A DNA stretch of 64,000 nucleotides, taken from the NCBI GenBank assembly GCA_020444325.1, contig JAHLLD010000001.1, positions 516,747-580,746 on the forward strand, in the 5' to 3' direction. Of the stretch, positions 52,239 to 60,879 are shown piece after piece. Numbering within the stretch: the stretch's first letter is position 1; the number at the start of each line of letters is the position of its first letter. Below the pieces are notes generated by a model, which did no database searches, had not been told where the DNA came from, and saw only the letters and a program-made list of their open reading frames with translations. Source of the DNA: a bacterium (GTDB lineage Bacteria; Bacteroidota; Ignavibacteria; SZUA-365). The translations under genes and the position numbers were made by a program.

Positions 52239-54215
52239 ATGATAGCGCTGACAAATATCACCAAGGAATATCCGGGAAAAGTTCTGTTCAAGGACGTCTC
52301 GCTGCGTATCGGCGACCATGAGCGCATCGCCATCGTGGGTCCGAACGGTGCGGGGAAATCCACGCTGATGAAAATCATCACCGGTGACCTCGAAGCGGAC
52401 AGCGGTGATATTGCACAGTCGCGCGCGAATTCCGTCGGCTATCTCCCGCAGGATGGCGTGCTGCACAGTGGCAGAACATTGATGGAAGAAGCCTCCACGG
52501 CCTTCGACGACATCATTGCCCTGCATACGCGTGTCGACGAGCTGAGTGCGGAGCTCAACCGTCTCTCCGATGCCGGCGCCAGCGAAGAGCAGCTTCAGCG
52601 GCGCGTGGAGGAACTCGGTGAAATACAGCACGTGCTCGAGCATCGCGAAGGCTACAGCATTGAAACGCGCGTTGCGCAGGTACTTTCCGGACTCGGTTTT
52701 TACGAGAAGGACTTCCACCGCTCTACCGAAGAATTCAGTGGAGGCTGGCAGATGCGCATTGCGCTGGCGAAGCTGCTGCTGCGTGAACCGACAATCCTCC
52801 TGCTCGATGAGCCGACCAACCACCTCGATCTCGAGGCCCTGCAGTGGCTGGAAGAATATCTGCTCGGCTATGAATACAGCATCGTGCTGATTTCCCATGA
52901 TCGCCGCTTTCTCGATACGCTCTCGAAGCGCACAGTTGAAGTGAGTATGGGCGATATCACCGAGTATTCCGGAAATTACAGCTACTTCCTCGATCAGAAA
53001 GCCCTGCGCATGGAGCAGCTGCGCGCGGCGCATGCGAATCAGCAGCAGGAAATCCGTCAGACGCAGCAGTTCATCGAGCGCTTCCGTTACAAGAACACCA
53101 AGGCGCGGCAGGTGCAGAGCCGGGTGAAAAAACTCGAGAAAATGGAGCGCATCGAGCTTGAGGACGAGGAGGGGAGCATCAGTTTCGATTTCCCGGATCC
53201 GCCTCAGCCGGGACGCATGCTCATGGAGCTCGAGGGCATCGGAAAATCTTTCGGCGAACTCGAGCTGTTCACGGACATGGATTTTACAATCGAGCGCGGC
53301 GACCGCATCGCCTTCCTCGGCGTGAACGGCACGGGCAAATCCACTCTCGCGCGCATCATCGCCGGCATCGAGCCCTTCCAGGAAGGGGAACGTCGTCCGG
53401 GACACAATGTCGTCATCAGCTACTACGCCCAGAACCAGGCCGAGGAGCTGATCCCGCAGAAAACCGTGTTTCAGACAATCGACGACGTCGCCGTGGGGGA
53501 AGTGCGAAAAAATCTGCGTTCCCTGCTCGGCTGCTTCATGTTCTCGGGCGATGACGTCGACAAGCTGGTTTCCGTGCTCTCCGGCGGAGAAAAAAGCCGT
53601 CTCGCGCTCTCGAAAATGCTGCTGACGCCCTCGAACCTGCTCATTCTCGATGAGCCGACCAACCATCTCGACATGCGCAGCAAGGCCGTGCTGCAGGATG
53701 CCCTTTCCCGCTTCCAGGGGAGCTTCATCATTGTCTCGCATGACAGGGATTTCCTCGAGCCCCTGGTGAACAAATGCGTGGATTTCCATGATGGCAAGGC
53801 GCGCATCACCCTGGGCACGGTCAGCGATTACCTCCGCAAACGGGCCGAAGAACTGGACGAGGACAGTGCGCAGCGCGACGCCGCGGGAAAAAGCATTCTC
53901 CGGCGGCAGACGCAGCATCATGACCGCGAGCGAAAGCGGGAAGAGGCCGACCGGCGGCAGGCCCGTTACAAGAAAATCAAACCACTGAAAAACCGTCTCG
54001 ACCGCCTGGAGAGACAGGTCGGAGAGCTGGAGCAGGAGAAGGCGGATACGGAGGCGGCGCTGGCGGACGAAGCGACGTACAGGGACGAAGAAAAGGCCCG
54101 CCAGCTCACGCAGAAATACCGGGAAGTTTCCACTGCGCTGGATGACGCTTTCGGGGAATGGGAGCAGCTGCAGGCGGAAATCGACGCGATTGATGCGGAT
54201 TTCGACCCGTCTTGA
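52239..54215 (+). CDS. ABC-F family ATP-binding protein
   Basis: 658 residues with no membrane segments. Two ABC domains are in one chain: Walker A GPNGAGKST (about 36-44) and GVNGTGKST, signatures EEFSGGWQMR and SVLSGGEKSR, Walker B DEPTNHLD twice. The interdomain linker is the long charged P-site tRNA-interaction motif (IRQTQQFIERFRYKNTKARQ). A C-terminal coiled coil (about 560-650) is like that of Uup/YdiF-type proteins. ABC-F proteins act on stalled ribosomes or DNA intermediates, or give antibiotic resistance; the subgroup is uncertain. Confidence 0.95.
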   Translation: MIALTNITKEYPGKVLFKDVSLRIGDHERIAIVGPNGAGKSTLMKIITGDLEADSGDIAQSRANSVGYLPQDGVLHSGRTLMEEASTAFDDIIALHTRVDELSAELNRLSDAGASEEQLQRRVEELGEIQHVLEHREGYSIETRVAQVLSGLGFYEKDFHRSTEEFSGGWQMRIALAKLLLREPTILLLDEPTNHLDLEALQWLEEYLLGYEYSIVLISHDRRFLDTLSKRTVEVSMGDITEYSGNYSYFLDQKALRMEQLRAAHANQQQEIRQTQQFIERFRYKNTKARQVQSRVKKLEKMERIELEDEEGSISFDFPDPPQPGRMLMELEGIGKSFGELELFTDMDFTIERGDRIAFLGVNGTGKSTLARIIAGIEPFQEGERRPGHNVVISYYAQNQAEELIPQKTVFQTIDDVAVGEVRKNLRSLLGCFMFSGDDVDKLVSVLSGGEKSRLALSKMLLTPSNLLILDEPTNHLDMRSKAVLQDALSRFQGSFIIVSHDRDFLEPLVNKCVDFHDGKARITLGTVSDYLRKRAEELDEDSAQRDAAGKSILRRQTQHHDRERKREEADRRQARYKKIKPLKNRLDRLERQVGELEQEKADTEAALADEATYRDEEKARQLTQKYREVSTALDDAFGEWEQLQAEIDAIDADFDPS

Positions 54216-54352
54216 CTCTGCGTGCGCTTTACGGTATTATTTTCACGAGAATCAGTTCCGACAGAATTTTTTACGGGAAAGGGAACAAACGTTCCTCACC
54301 CGTGTCTTTTGCGTGATAGTGCTTCGATTTGCGTTGAACTGACAGGAACAAC

Positions 54353-54904
54353 GTGCTGAACGATGTGAGCCAGACCGATACGCAGGATCTCGTTCTGCAG
54401 CAGCGAATCCGGGAGGGAAACAATGCTGCATTCGCAGATCTGTACAACCGTCATAAACACGGTGTGTACCTGTTCTGCACGCGATTCCTCGGTGAGCGTC
54501 CCCTGGCGGAAGACATATTCCAGGAAGTGTTCGTCAACCTCCTGGAGAAAATCCGCGAAGGACTGGAAATCACCAATGTCCGCGCCTACCTGCTCCGTTC
54601 TGCGCGAAATCGATGCTACAACAGCATTCGCGATCGCAAGTACGCGAAAGACATCGATGACATGCATGACATGCTCGGCGGCGGCGCAGAAGCGGATCCG
54701 GACGATCACGAAGAACTGCATGCCGCGCTCCGGCAGCTGCCGGAAGACAACCGCGAAGCACTCCTGCTCTGCGAATTCGAAGGTTACAGTTACGAGGAAA
54801 TCGCAGAGTTGACGGAAGTACCGGTCACAACCGTACGCAAACGCATTTTCCGGGCACGCCGGAAATTGCGTGAACTGCTCTCTCCAGGCACGACACGGAT
54901 GTAA
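54353..54904 (+). CDS. ECF-type RNA polymerase sigma factor
   Basis: 183 residues from a GTG with AGGA six bases upstream. Region 2 is AFADLYNRHKHGVYLFCTRF and EDIFQEVFVNLLEKI (about 25-75), and NVRAYLLRSARNRCYNSIRD follows. Region 4 is LPEDNREALLLCEFEGYSYE and EIAELTEVPVTTVRKRIFRA (about 125-170). It is a minimal two-domain ECF factor without an extra C-terminal domain. The next gene begins 4 bp after its stop and encodes the likely anti-sigma factor, so the pair probably forms a regulated unit for the downstream surface-protein genes. Confidence 0.95.
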   Translation: MLNDVSQTDTQDLVLQQRIREGNNAAFADLYNRHKHGVYLFCTRFLGERPLAEDIFQEVFVNLLEKIREGLEITNVRAYLLRSARNRCYNSIRDRKYAKDIDDMHDMLGGGAEADPDDHEELHAALRQLPEDNREALLLCEFEGYSYEEIAELTEVPVTTVRKRIFRARRKLRELLSPGTTRM

Positions 54905-54908
54905 TGCA

Positions 54909-56264
54909 ATGATTTTCGAAGAACACATCTCGGCTTTTCTTGACGGCGCACTCTCCGCCGCAGAGGAAACGGAATTCCTCCACATTCTCTCGGTCTCTCC
55001 CGAGAAGCGCGAGCTGTTTCATGCACATCTCGGGGTGAAATCCGCCCTCGCCGCGGACGCGCGCAGCAGCGCCGTCCCTTCAAAACTCGATGCCGCGGTG
55101 TTCGCGGCAGCTGGTGGCGCGGCAGCTGGTGGCGCGGCAGCTGGTGGGGCTGCTGCCGGTGGCGCGGCAGCCGGTGGCGCGGCAGCTGGTGGGGCTGCTG
55201 CCGGTGGTCTTGCAGCCGGCGGCTCCACAGCGGTCTCCTCCGCAGCGGCTTCCTCCGCAGCGGTTTCCTCCGCGGGCGCATCCGTAGTTGCTGCTGCGGG
55301 CTGGTGGACGGGAATGCGCATCGTGAGCGCGGTACTGCTCGGTCTGTCCCTGTTCGGGGCGGGCTATTTCCTGCATGATCGGCTGTCTGGAAACGAGGAA
55401 ACGGCTTCCGAGACCGCAATTATGCAGAATATGCATAAGGAAAGCCCTGGAAATATGCAGAATGTGCATAATGACGCCGCGCAAAATATGCAGAATGTGC
55501 ATAATGGCGCTGACGCAGACTCGCGCATTGATGGTGGGGAGGGACGCGCAGCGCAGGGAAACGGCCAGCAGGGAAGTTCAGCTTCTGCGCAGCGCGTCGT
55601 CTACCGCAACGTGTACGTTACGCGTGTGGATACGGTATATCTGACTGACGCGGATCGTGACCGCAGTCCGCAGATTGTCGAACGCATCGACACCGTCTCC
55701 ATCGCGCTGATGCACAGCGCGCCGGAGCAGCGTCCCATACAGATCAACCAGGCCCCCCTGCGCTCTGCCGAGCTGCCGCTTCCGGGACATCTCGAACTGG
55801 AAGTGCAGCGCGAACATCTGACGACCTTCCCGTACATCGATTACAACCGCCTCGGTGTTGACCGCAATCAGCAGCGATTCGCAGCTTCCGCCGCATGGAT
55901 ATTCAATGAGCACCATGCCGCCGGTGTGACCGTAGGACAGAAGCCGTTCGCGATGGATTATTACAACCTCAACAGCGATACGCTTTATCTCTACCAGGAC
56001 CAGCCGGTTCTGCTCTACGGCGGCGCGTTCTACCGCTTCTCGCTTCCCGCCTTCACCGGTGTCACCCCCGAATTCACCATGATGCTCGGAGGAGCGGAAT
56101 TCGGTCCGGTCATCGGTGGACGTCTTGCCGTACAGCTGTCTCCCACCCAGCATTTCAGTATAATAGTAGGTGCAAACGGTACGCTTCTCGCATACCGCTT
56201 CAAGGATAAAGTGTTTACAAGCCAGAATCTCGGACTCTCATACGGAATTCGTTACCGCTTCTGA
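54909..56264 (+). CDS. Anti-sigma candidate with membrane helix and beta-barrel-like C-terminus
   Basis: 451 residues from the ATG at 54909. Residues 1-60 look like a short anti-sigma domain (HISAFLDGALSAAEETEFLH), here without the zinc-binding cysteines. Residues 66-105 are seven AAAGG and one LAAGG repeats, followed by an A/S-rich tract. One membrane helix spans about 136-155 (RIVSAVLLGLSLFGAGYF). A linker to about 290 contains three 11-residue MQN.HN repeats and is probably periplasmic. Residues 295-451 are beta-rich and end LGLSYGIRYRF, like an outer-membrane barrel. If real, one chain crosses both membranes. Function is inferred from the sigma-factor neighbour. Confidence 0.75.
   Translation: MIFEEHISAFLDGALSAAEETEFLHILSVSPEKRELFHAHLGVKSALAADARSSAVPSKLDAAVFAAAGGAAAGGAAAGGAAAGGAAAGGAAAGGAAAGGLAAGGSTAVSSAAASSAAVSSAGASVVAAAGWWTGMRIVSAVLLGLSLFGAGYFLHDRLSGNEETASETAIMQNMHKESPGNMQNVHNDAAQNMQNVHNGADADSRIDGGEGRAAQGNGQQGSSASAQRVVYRNVYVTRVDTVYLTDADRDRSPQIVERIDTVSIALMHSAPEQRPIQINQAPLRSAELPLPGHLELEVQREHLTTFPYIDYNRLGVDRNQQRFAASAAWIFNEHHAAGVTVGQKPFAMDYYNLNSDTLYLYQDQPVLLYGGAFYRFSLPAFTGVTPEFTMMLGGAEFGPVIGGRLAVQLSPTQHFSIIVGANGTLLAYRFKDKVFTSQNLGLSYGIRYRF
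55104..55223 (+). repeat. 15-bp minisatellite encoding (AAAGG)7-LAAGG
   Basis: Eight in-frame 15-bp units (GCGGCAGCTGGTGGC-type with third-position changes) lie at 55104-55223. A second degenerate 15-bp array encoding SSAAx follows at about 55226-55270. Copy-number change by slippage would keep the frame. Confidence 0.9.
55420..55503. repeat. Three phased TATGCA-N5-TGCATA palindromes
   Basis: Palindromes at 55420-55438, 55454-55470 and 55487-55503 have loops GAATA, GAATG and GAATG and repeat every 33 bp. They encode the MQN.HN repeats of the anti-sigma candidate. Confidence 0.75.
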
Positions 56265-56265
56265 C

Positions 56266-57027
56266 ATGATTGCTGTTATCCGGAGAGTATTCGGAATCTC
56301 ATCGGTGCGCACCGCACTGAAGGGATTCCCCCTCTACCTCCTCGTCCTGTGCGTGGTGGCGCTGGCATTCTCTTTCTCATTTACCGCCTGCTCTCCCCCG
56401 ACAGGTGTCGTGCCGGATACGCTCTCCACCAACAAGTGTCAAACCGACTGGGGTGATTCCGTCGCCGTGGTACGCAGCACCATACGCTTTGAAGCGCAGG
56501 TCGATACGTCGCTGTATCCTCTCGAGCGTTTTTCCGAAAGCGGTCTGCGCATTGCCGTGGTCTGTATTCCGCCGGATACGAGTTCGCTGCCGTATCTCGA
56601 CCTCTATTCCGTTTCGGCGAACTATCTCGACATTCCCGCGACAGGACTCCCTTTCACAACGAAAATCCCGGCGCGGTATTTCTCTCATTACGGCTGCACG
56701 CGCGTCGCGGTAAGTGTCATTCTCCTGTACAGCGATGTGAATGCGAACGGGCATTTCGAAGCCGGTGAGCCGGTGTACGGAGCCGGAGAACAGAGCCTGT
56801 ATGCTTACGCGGAAGGGACGGTCAGCAATGATGACATCCGCGGCACGCCGTATGAAAGTCTCCAACTGTTTTCGAACGTGCTCGTGCGTGTCGCCGTAAA
56901 TCCGGCACCCCGTTTTCGTCCTGCGCCCGACTATCGCGCAACGATTTTTCTGATCAACGTACGCGGTGATGCCGCGTCCTACGAACTCCCCTATCCGTGG
57001 GAGCCCGTACACCCGCTGCTTCCATAG
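56266..57027 (+). CDS. Lipoprotein next to the sigma/anti-sigma pair, function unknown
   Basis: 253 residues from the ATG at 56266, one base after the stop of the anti-sigma candidate; no separate ribosome site is seen, so translation may be coupled. A long signal segment (YLLVLCVVALAFSFSFTAC) ends in a lipobox-like TAC at Cys42. The mature part is beta-rich (SVAVVRSTIRFEAQVDTSLY, VAVSVILLYSDVNANGHFEA). DVNANGHFEAGEPVYGAGEQ resembles a calcium-binding loop. No family recognised. Its place suggests a role with the sensor protein or the following VWA protein. Confidence 0.8.
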   Translation: MIAVIRRVFGISSVRTALKGFPLYLLVLCVVALAFSFSFTACSPPTGVVPDTLSTNKCQTDWGDSVAVVRSTIRFEAQVDTSLYPLERFSESGLRIAVVCIPPDTSSLPYLDLYSVSANYLDIPATGLPFTTKIPARYFSHYGCTRVAVSVILLYSDVNANGHFEAGEPVYGAGEQSLYAYAEGTVSNDDIRGTPYESLQLFSNVLVRVAVNPAPRFRPAPDYRATIFLINVRGDAASYELPYPWEPVHPLLP

Positions 57028-57064
57028 CAGCTGCTTCCGTAGCAGGAAGCAAGGAGCTGAACTG

Positions 57065-58315
57065 ATGAAACGCAGAAATATCATATCGTCCCTGCTCTTC
57101 GGCATGCTGCTGTGCATGCTGCTGTTCCCCCAGCACGCCGTTGCGCAGCCCAGGCTCGACCTGCGCCTGCTGAAACCGAATACGCCGGACTACTATTACT
57201 ACCAGCTTTATTTCGCCGCGTACTGTGGTGACAGCGTGATTTATGATCTCGACAAAGGGCAGCTCATACTTGAGGAGGACATTGGACTGATCGATACCAG
57301 CAGGTACACCATCGACCGCCCGGCCTCACCCGACCGGAATTCCTGCTACGAACTCGCCATGGTCTTCGACAACAGTAATGCCATCAGTCCGGCAGATCTC
57401 ACCGAGATTGCATCAGCATCCGCCGGTATCATCGACTCGATGAACAGGGACTGTCAGCGCAGCGCGGTCCTCACCTTCGCTGACCATCCGACCTTGCTTT
57501 CCTTTCTCACCAGCGAGCGAGAGCAGGCGAAAGCAGCGCTGGATGGAATGACTCCCGGAGGCAGCCGCGCATTGTACGATGGGATTTACACCGGCGTCAG
57601 TGAGCTGCGGACGAACGGAATCATGAATGTACGCATCGTGCTCGTACTCACCACCGGCGGGGATCAGGGCAGTACCACCGATCAGCTCAAACTGCTCCAA
57701 CATGCGAGGGGACGCGACATTCGTATTTTCATCGTCGAACTCGGATCCACCCCCCACCGGGACGAACTGGAATTCATCGCCAGGGAAACCGGGGGTCTGT
57801 ACTATCACGTCACGTCGGTGGATGAACTCGGGCAGCTCTATGCGACATTTCCCGGTTTCTTCCGGCGCGAGTTTGACGAGCACCGTATCGTCAGGCGTAC
57901 GGCGAATACGGACATGAAAAATCTCCTCATCCGGCTGCGGCTCGAGGCCTGCCAGGACAGCGTCTGGGCCGAGCGGCTTTTCCATGACTATCGCGCCGAC
58001 ACCGTGATCAGCGCCATACCGCCCCTCACCCAACGGTCGTTCACTCTCGGACAGAGCTGGCCGAATCCCGTGTCCGCCTCCGGAGGAGCACTGCAGATTC
58101 GTTTCGAGGTGCTTGCATCGCAATCACGGACGCTCTCGCTGCTGCTGTATAACGGACTGGGGCAGCAGGTCGCCACACTCATGCCACCACAGCTGCGTTC
58201 ACCCGGCGCCCACACCATACAGTGGCGTCCCTCGGGACTCCCACCCGGTGTGTACTATTACCGCCTCACCGGCGGGAAAGACATTCTTACAGGAAAGATG
58301 ACGGTCATACCCTGA
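57065..58315 (+). CDS. VWA-domain protein with degenerate MIDAS and T9SS sorting domain
   Basis: 416 residues from the ATG at 57065, with AAGGAG upstream. Signal peptide near residues 5-27 (IISSLLFGMLLCMLLFPQHA). The von Willebrand A domain covers about 95-270: FDNSNAIS (Asp102-Ala106) replaces the DxSxS metal site, and LTTGGDQG replaces the usual LTDGxD. Metal-dependent binding is therefore doubtful. The T9SS sorting domain (SLGQSWPNPVSASGGALQI to LTGKMTVIP) is complete. It is probably surface-exposed. It lies 38 bp after the lipoprotein gene. Confidence 0.87.
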   Translation: MKRRNIISSLLFGMLLCMLLFPQHAVAQPRLDLRLLKPNTPDYYYYQLYFAAYCGDSVIYDLDKGQLILEEDIGLIDTSRYTIDRPASPDRNSCYELAMVFDNSNAISPADLTEIASASAGIIDSMNRDCQRSAVLTFADHPTLLSFLTSEREQAKAALDGMTPGGSRALYDGIYTGVSELRTNGIMNVRIVLVLTTGGDQGSTTDQLKLLQHARGRDIRIFIVELGSTPHRDELEFIARETGGLYYHVTSVDELGQLYATFPGFFRREFDEHRIVRRTANTDMKNLLIRLRLEACQDSVWAERLFHDYRADTVISAIPPLTQRSFTLGQSWPNPVSASGGALQIRFEVLASQSRTLSLLLYNGLGQQVATLMPPQLRSPGAHTIQWRPSGLPPGVYYYRLTGGKDILTGKMTVIP

Positions 58316-58392
58316 CCGAAGGGAATTTTTACGCCGGTCACGTGTCTCTCTCCTGCAACATCACTCAGAGATTCACCTGACCGGAGGGATCC

Positions 58393-60495
58393 ATGCATAC
58401 CTTGTCACGGCTGCTGCTGCTTGCCGTACTTCTCAGTCTGGGCGCAAGTACTGCCGATGCCGGCGTGCTCTGTGCCCGCAGAGCGGGAACCGAAGCACCT
58501 GTATACAATCTGCGTATCAGCCATATCCGCACGCATGTGCAGATTGTCGGACAGCTCGCCATCACCCATGTGGATGAAGAATTCTTCAACGACAACAACA
58601 TGGAGCTCGAGGGCTTCTATGCGTTCGCGCTCCCGGAAGGGGCGGAGATTGACGGTCTCTGGCTCTGGGTCGACGGCGTAAGGCGCACCTTCATCGTCAA
58701 GGAACTCGAGGAGGCGGAACGGCTCTACGACAGCGTCGTCGTCGGACAGCGTCGCGATCCAGCCCTGCTCGAAACCCTCGGAAAAAACCGTTTCCAGCTC
58801 AAAATCTTTCCCATCGCCCCGCACAGCTCGCGGCGTATCGAACTGCAATATTTCACCACGCTGCCCCTGACGCAGGGGGGACTTGTACACTACCGCTATC
58901 CGATGAATCTGCAGGGATATCAGAGCGAGCCGGTGGAAAGCACATCGCTGCATATCGAAGTGGCCTCGCAGCTGGATATTGGCGGGATCGTGACGAACTA
59001 CGATGACAATCCGCTTGTCTGTTCGGTGCAGCGGCAGGGCGACCGAAACTTCACGGTGAATTTCGGAGGGGAAAACCAGTTCTACAGTTCGGACTTCGAA
59101 CTGTCGTTTGAGCAGCAGAATCTGTATTCCTTCTTCCCGGCACTTTCGTACGTGGATCCTGACGAAACGCATCCGGCACCCTACTTCATGTGCTGGCACC
59201 CGATTGCGCCGGATGATGGGACGGAAGTGCAGCCCCGCGATCTGACCTTCGTGCTCGATGCCTCAGGAAGCATGACCACCGAACGCATCGCAACCGTGCG
59301 CGACGCGGTCATCGGTATCCTGCGGCAGCTGCGCTCCACAGACCATTTCCGCCTCGTTCTCTTCAGCGCCGCGACGTCCACTTTCCCGGCATCATCAGAA
59401 CTGCTGCCGGCGACGCAGGAAAATGTGCGCGACGCAGAAACCTATATCACGCAGCGCTACATGGCAGGGGGAAGCACCAACTACCAGGCAGCGTTCCAGG
59501 CTGCTCTGGATGCAAATTACCGCAGCAACGCCGCCCGTCGCATGCTTTTCCTCACCGATGGCGTGCCCACCGCAGGTGATACTTCATTTGACGGTCTTAT
59601 CAGCACCATCGAGGGCTATGACACCTATGGGGTGAGCATCTATCCGGTCATCGTGTACAGTGAAAGCATCGATCTGCTCTACGACATCGCGGCCGCGCGA
59701 GGCGGGAAGGTCACGATTGTCGAGAACGGCGACAATCTCCAGACCGTCATTTCACGCATCATGCTTGAATTGAATATCACCGCGGTGACGGATGCAACGG
59801 TGACGTACGAAAGCGGACAGACCTTCCTGGTCTATCCCGAAAGCTTCCCGCCGAATCCGGGCATCGACAGGCTGATCACAACGGGACGTCTCTCCGGTGA
59901 TCTTCCTGAACTCGTACGCCTCCGCTATACCGATGCGGCAAGGGAGGAGCAGGAAATTGTCCATGCCGTCGACTTCAAAGCTGTGCGCACCGACGTGCCT
60001 CAGATCGCCTCGTACTGGGCGTCGGCACACATCGCAAAGCTGATAAAAGAGTATGACGCCACGGGAAATCCGGAGCTGAAGCAAAGCATTATCAATCTCA
60101 GTATCAAGCATCAGATATTAACGCCGTTTACCGCGTTCCTTGTGCTCGAGAACAATCCCATCGATCCCCCGGTCTCAGCGGTCTCCGAGGCCGCGCCGCA
60201 GCCTGTTCGCGTTTCGCTCGGACAACAGTACCCGAGTCCCTTCTCTGTCAGCAAGCACGGACAGCTGCGCATTCCGTTCACGCTCACGCAGCAGAATCCG
60301 GTGCGAATTGTGATCACCGATCTGCTCGGACGCGTCGTACGGGTTCTCGTCGACAGCGACTTCAGTGCGGGACGCCACGATATTACCTGGGATGGACTGG
60401 ATGCATCCGGAAGGCGCGTGGCAGCGGGAACGTATCTCGTGCGCCTGACGTCGCATGAAACCGCACTTGCGCGCCGCATCACCGTGACAGACTGA
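58393..60495 (+). CDS. VIT/VWA-domain surface protein with FlgD-like sorting domain
   Basis: 700 residues. Signal peptide HTLSRLLLLAVLLSLGASTADA. A VIT (inter-alpha-trypsin) domain spans about 40-170 (FNDNNMELEGFYAFALPEGA, ELEEAERLYDSVVVGQRRDP). The VWA domain has an intact metal site: FVLDASGSM with Asp289, GGSTNYQAA and FLTDGVPTAGD. The C-terminus (QQYPSPFSVSKHGQLRIPFT then DGLDASGRRVAAGTYLVRLT) is a FlgD-Ig-like T9SS sorting domain. VIT-VWA proteins often mediate adhesion or bind matrix. It lies 77 bp after the other VWA gene and probably belongs to the same unit. Confidence 0.92.
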   Translation: MHTLSRLLLLAVLLSLGASTADAGVLCARRAGTEAPVYNLRISHIRTHVQIVGQLAITHVDEEFFNDNNMELEGFYAFALPEGAEIDGLWLWVDGVRRTFIVKELEEAERLYDSVVVGQRRDPALLETLGKNRFQLKIFPIAPHSSRRIELQYFTTLPLTQGGLVHYRYPMNLQGYQSEPVESTSLHIEVASQLDIGGIVTNYDDNPLVCSVQRQGDRNFTVNFGGENQFYSSDFELSFEQQNLYSFFPALSYVDPDETHPAPYFMCWHPIAPDDGTEVQPRDLTFVLDASGSMTTERIATVRDAVIGILRQLRSTDHFRLVLFSAATSTFPASSELLPATQENVRDAETYITQRYMAGGSTNYQAAFQAALDANYRSNAARRMLFLTDGVPTAGDTSFDGLISTIEGYDTYGVSIYPVIVYSESIDLLYDIAAARGGKVTIVENGDNLQTVISRIMLELNITAVTDATVTYESGQTFLVYPESFPPNPGIDRLITTGRLSGDLPELVRLRYTDAAREEQEIVHAVDFKAVRTDVPQIASYWASAHIAKLIKEYDATGNPELKQSIINLSIKHQILTPFTAFLVLENNPIDPPVSAVSEAAPQPVRVSLGQQYPSPFSVSKHGQLRIPFTLTQQNPVRIVITDLLGRVVRVLVDSDFSAGRHDITWDGLDASGRRVAAGTYLVRLTSHETALARRITVTD

Positions 60496-60879
60496 TCACA
60501 CCGACAGCGCATACACAGATGTGCATACAGGGCGACCACGGAGAATTATGATCTCCATCTGATCAGCAGCCCTCCTCCGACCCGGCATTCCCTCCGAATG
60601 CCGGGTTTTTTTCAACTGCCGTTATTTCGGATGCAGTCCGTCTGGATTTGACATTCCCGTCCGCCATCCATATACTACCGTGTCTCTTACAAATGAATTC
60701 CCGCACCTATAAGGACCCGTTTCACGGGACCCTGCACGTCGTTTCCGGCTTCACGACAGATACCTGATCTGCATGTGAGCGGAACACCTGTGCGCAAGCC
60801 CTCGAAGCATGAAGCAATTCCCGGATCACCGCGATAAGCGCGGCACGAATGATCCAGTTGTATCATTGGAGGAACACTC
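60496..60879. other. 384-bp region: terminator then structured leader
   Basis: After the terminator (60581-60612) comes the upstream region of the collagen-like gene. It holds short hairpins such as CCCGT/ACGGG (about 60716-60729) and GTCG/CGAC near 60738-60756. No ORF and no recognised riboswitch. Confidence 0.4.
60581..60612 (+). terminator. Rho-independent terminator of the VIT/VWA gene
   Basis: CCCGGCATT (60581-60589) and AATGCCGGG (60597-60605) form a 9-bp stem with a 7-nt loop and seven T after it, 86 bp past the stop codon. Confidence 0.9.

Noticed and set aside
52125-53921. 598-residue leftward frame opposite the ABC-F gene
   Set aside because: Antisense shadow; the plus strand has two intact ABC domains.
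55104-55270. Possible CRISPR array
   Set aside because: The repeats are 15 bp, contiguous, coding and without spacers; no cas genes are present anywhere in the window.
60660-60870. Possible cyclic-di-GMP or other riboswitch before the collagen-like gene
   Set aside because: Hairpins are present, but none of the conserved motifs of known riboswitch classes could be matched by eye.
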